Assembly (NCBI GenBank): GCA_034509925.1
Contig: CM067533.1
Span: forward strand, 2,744,001 to 2,808,000
Direction: 5' to 3'
DNA length: 64,000 bases
DNA from: Hirudinaria manillensis
Taxonomy: Eukaryota > Annelida > Clitellata > Hirudinida > Hirudinidae
Below the pieces are notes generated by a model. That model did not search any database. It was not told the DNA's origin and was given only the letters and a program-made list of their open reading frames with translations. The translations under genes were made by a program, and so were the position numbers. Shown piece by piece: positions 59,901-64,000 of the stretch. Each line of letters starts with the position of its first letter. Position 1 is the first letter of the stretch.

Positions 59901-61110
59901 AATTTTGTCTTGAGTGCCATGGAGCCTAACGGAATGTTCGGCACATCACAGGTGCAGTTCCCATAAATTGCTCATATTGCTGTATTATCAATTGATCACT
60001 ATTACTGTTTTGGAGTGATAACGTTTCTTGCCCATTTCAGAGTACTCATGTTGCATTGAAAGCATTGTCACAGTTTTTTCGCCTGTCCAACGAATACCAC
60101 AAGCATGATCATGTCAACCTTGATGTCAACGTCACTTTGTCGAACCAGAGACAACATTCAATGAAAGTCGTCAGTCCACTCTTTGTCGGAAGCTTGTATT
60201 TTGACGTAGGGCGTTTAACTTATTTAATGGTATTTAATATTATGATAATTACATTCATAATTTTTCAAAGCACTCCAACATAAGTCTCAGTTTACCTCTG
60301 AGGGTGGAATCTTCAGGAAAAGGTTTCCTTCTTGTACAGGTTTGTCCAGTTGTCAAGTTATTGGCAAATGAATCCAAATGTTATTTAATATTGAATTCCT
60401 TTTTCCAGAACGTTCCAGAGTTCAATGAGGCCTTTCCACCAATTACAACAACATTAACCGATCTGAAAGTTGAAGTGAAACAGACTGATCCTGAACATCT
60501 GACCTTGACAGTCTGTGAATCGTATGTCACAGCTAAGTCTCTTAACTTTTCTTTATACTGTATCCTGGTGGCCATCATGATTCTATCAATTATTTGTCAA
60601 CTACTATTGTAATATTTTCTTTTACTACTCAGCGACAACCGGAGGACGGGTCTGGACAGTTTCCTCATCGGCGAAGTTCAGGTGCTGAGTGGATACGAAC
60701 TAGAATGCGATCCAAAGCAATGCAACCACAATTCCGACCCACAAGTTCTCAAGCAGGGAGATGAATTGTACCTTATTTTCAACAAGGTATATCAAATTAT
60801 AGTAATGATTAATTACATGACGTAAATTGTAATATTTATTTCCATCTTTAGGAGATACCACGTCACTGCGTGAACCTGAACATGACCAAGCGCTACCGAG
60901 TTGGAAACCTTCAACCCAGATTTGTCAAGGTGTACTGGAACACCAAACCAGGTTTTGATAAATGTTTGAACATAGTTATTTGGTTTAATAACTGAGACGG
61001 TTTGATATTCTATTTGCCATTATTTTTTAACATCTTTAACCTTTCATTGTGATTTTTATTTTTCAGGCAAACCAGTCTACATTCGTTATGGAGAAGCCAA
61101 GTTGAATTAA
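53924..61110 (+). CDS. Secreted alpha-2-macroglobulin/thioester-protein family member lacking the thioester motif, 35 coding exons
   Basis: It is about 1,510 residues, the normal family length; every splice keeps phase from ATG 53924 to TAA 61108. A signal peptide (HPLFLFLLSAFAATSLA) precedes macroglobulin domains. MG4 begins HVLFFSEFTPQFFKPGLSYV; MG6/7 include EPGDVVELLVRAEP and KHPESVVCGEEVVLEVHLFN. The thioester-domain fold is present: GYFSFYPNETGDIWLTCVML, TWLANQQHDDGFF, NLAAYVYALAKKE, SIEATSYAILTSLAMND and STHVALKALSQF. The receptor-binding domain has RRTGLDSFLIGEVQVLSGYE. At the place of the GCGEQ thioester the sequence is HPLGPAIEYVCQHLNEL, so covalent target binding is impossible. An acidic/basic repeat-like insert of about 60 residues lies just before MG4. 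Probable role: extracellular innate-immune or structural TEP. One donor (59691 or 59694) is ambiguous by one codon. Confidence 0.9.
58877..58927 (+). repeat. (ATT)n microsatellite in a TEP intron
   Basis: Short simple repeat between the exon ending 58854 and the one starting 58966. Confidence 0.8.
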
Positions 61111-61183
61111 GATGAACAACCAAACGAATGACATATTTCCCCGAATTTTGGCTTAAATCAATGACATGACATTGAATATTCTG

Positions 61184-61189
61184 AATAAA
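61184..61189 (+). terminator. Polyadenylation signal of the TEP gene
   Basis: AATAAA about 75 bases after the stop codon. Confidence 0.6.
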
Positions 61190-62430
61190 TTCATGTCAAC
61201 TGCAACTTATTTTCTTACTTTTTACTTCAAAAATTCGTGATCGGTATGGCCTTCTCATTAGTTGAGAAATATTTAAGTGGAGCTGAGCAGAGTGTAAAAT
61301 TCTTGTATGACATTAAATTTCTTATTGCATTCGTCAAATATTAAAATTCAAATTTTAGAAACTTTAAGAAGGTTTGAACGCTCAAATTTTACAAAACTTT
61401 GTGTATCTGCAACAACATTTCGAAAGAAAAATAAATAAAATAATCTCATTTCAATATTTATTTTTAAATAAAATAAATTAAAAGACTTTATGATGTTTAT
61501 AAATAATAAATACAGTGCCACAAAAATGCGTCAGTGAATTGAAGGAAGGACGGACAGATGGATGGATCGATCAATGGATGAAATAGACACAATGAGAAAC
61601 AGAAATCCTGGAAGTAAAAATTGAAAGTAAAACATTTCATTCGATGGAAAATTTCCTCTCGTTTTGTTTTGTTATACGTTACCATCGTCCTCAATGACCT
61701 TGAAAATGTGAGGATGTCGTCATTTATTTATATCATATATTTATTAACATTTAATATCGATAATAAATAATATTGATTTATAATTATTAATTAATTATTT
61801 GTATATTTAAAATCCATGCATCATTCGTGTGCTTGTCGGTTTAAATAGTACCTCTTGACTTGAGGTAATAATAGCGAACTCACGCATCGTCTTAATTGTT
61901 CTATGATAGCGAAATTATGATAATAATAATTGTTGTGATTATTAAATCATGATAAAGACAGTGGGATAAGAGAGTCATAATCGAGATATTAAGGCAAATA
62001 ATTATTATACAATAAATTAACCTATTTTCGTAATTTCATCCAAGCACGATCGTCGAAATATCCATGTGGAAATGCATGCAAATGAGAAACGCATGGAATG
62101 TGTTCAAGCGAGGGCACCTTGACCTGGGCGTAGCCCGACTCAGCCCAGATTGGTTGAGGCGAAAACAGCTTAAATCTAAATGAGTCACACTCGAACACGT
62201 GATGATAACACGACGCGGCGTTTGATATGAAAACTTTAATCTGCATTTTCACATGAATTAATGTCGGAAATGTTGAGAATTTATTCGATAGTTCGTTGAA
62301 AAGCTTTCTAAAAAATGTTTCTTTTAAAGATTTGAAATGAACAACTGGATTAAAGCGACAATCGTTGGAATTTTATTATTTTTATTTAGAAAAACAGGTT
62401 TGAGAGAAAAATTCATGACGTTTGAATGTC
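61190..62430. other. Intergenic, with one GC-richer patch
   Basis: Mostly AT-rich. The patch 62030-62230 is GC-richer and holds a minus-strand frame of 76 codons (including SFRFKLFSPQPIWAESGYAQ) that might be a coding exon, but it has no recognisable family and no clear splice partners. Confidence 0.35.
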
Positions 62431-62600
62431 TTATTTAATGGTCGCCTCGTCCTCTTCTGTCTATAAATTAACATAATCAGTGACAGTTAATTAATCACGG
62501 AAATACCGACGTAATCATCAAGAATCATAGTGTCGCTTAGTTTATCAACAATTTTCTTAAGGATAGTTTCAAGTTCTTCGAGAGCTATAGATTTGGCCAT
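62431..62600 (-). CDS. Possible very small gene or terminal exons
   Basis: Minus-strand frame MAKSIALEELETILKKIVDK continuing LSDTMILDDY (62511-62600) can splice over a 50-base intron (GTCGGT...TATAG) to a 30-base exon ending TEEDEATIK and a stop. The amphipathic, acidic-ended sequence looks coding. Upstream (to about 62720) the same frame is open apart from one stop codon directly before the start and reads SNIYHCEFENVGDDIGKSSS, so this may be the 3' part of a longer gene. No family recognised. Confidence 0.35.
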
Positions 62601-62921
62601 AAGGAATAAATCCTACGACAAGAGCTTAAAAAATAATATACAGCATAAACTTGAGCTTTTGCCTATATCATCTCCAACATTCTCAAATTCACAATGGTAT
62701 ATATTGGAAAAATTGCGAAACTGGCTGTAGATCTAAATTTTAGATGACAAATTATCCTGTGATTTTCTGAATATATTATAATAATAATAATCTTTTGAAC
62801 GAACTTCAGAACTATATGTTTTAATCGAAAATATTTATTAATTTACAAAAATTTATTTTAGCATTAAGGCTTCAATTTGAAGCAATTTCACAAGTTTTAT
62901 GAAAGCATCAATTCCGTCTCT

Positions 62922-64000
<1,079 letters not shown>

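Overview
The window is nuclear DNA of an AT-rich invertebrate animal. Genes are split into many short exons by small GT-AG introns, simple repeats (mostly AAT/ATT) are abundant, and an interstitial TTAGGG-type telomeric run lies at about 22,821-22,853. That telomere type argues against a typical arthropod (TTAGG) or nematode (TTAGGC); the phylum cannot be fixed from this window. Exon coordinates were worked out by hand from splice sites, reading phase and protein similarity.

Left part (1-11.3 kb): a mitochondrial GrpE co-chaperone (571-1587, +), syntaxin-5 (2372-5215, +), a small BED-zinc-finger protein (6738-7484, -), then about 3.8 kb of AT-rich DNA with one doubtful membrane-protein exon remnant.

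Central part (11.3-50.6 kb): four same-strand paralogues of the SLC38A7-like amino-acid transporter (A 11,272-16,608; B 17,859-22,748; C 23,808-28,853; D 47,356-50,597). Their internal exons have nearly identical lengths and phases, so they arose by tandem duplication. A and B keep the family's TM1 glycine motif; C and D have lost it. Between C and D lies an 18.5-kb stretch of accessory DNA: a five-exon leucine-rich-repeat gene flanked by direct repeats, a LINE 3' fragment, an intact young non-autonomous LTR element encoding only a SAP-domain Gag-like protein, an unrecognised nine-exon gene (minus strand), a decayed Ty3/gypsy element, and a 5'-truncated restriction-like-endonuclease LINE (R4/Dong-like) sitting inside an ATT microsatellite.

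Right part (50.6-64 kb): a 35-exon gene for a secreted alpha-2-macroglobulin/thioester-protein family member that lacks the thioester motif (53,924-61,110, +) with a clear TATA box, a possible very small minus-strand gene (62,431-62,600), and the 3' exons of a cathepsin C-like dipeptidyl peptidase (62,922 to the window edge, -).

The genes do not form one pathway. The transporter array is the only functional cluster. The most interesting candidates are the divergent transporter pair C/D, the thioester-less TEP, the SAP-only LTR element and the microsatellite-targeted LINE fragment.
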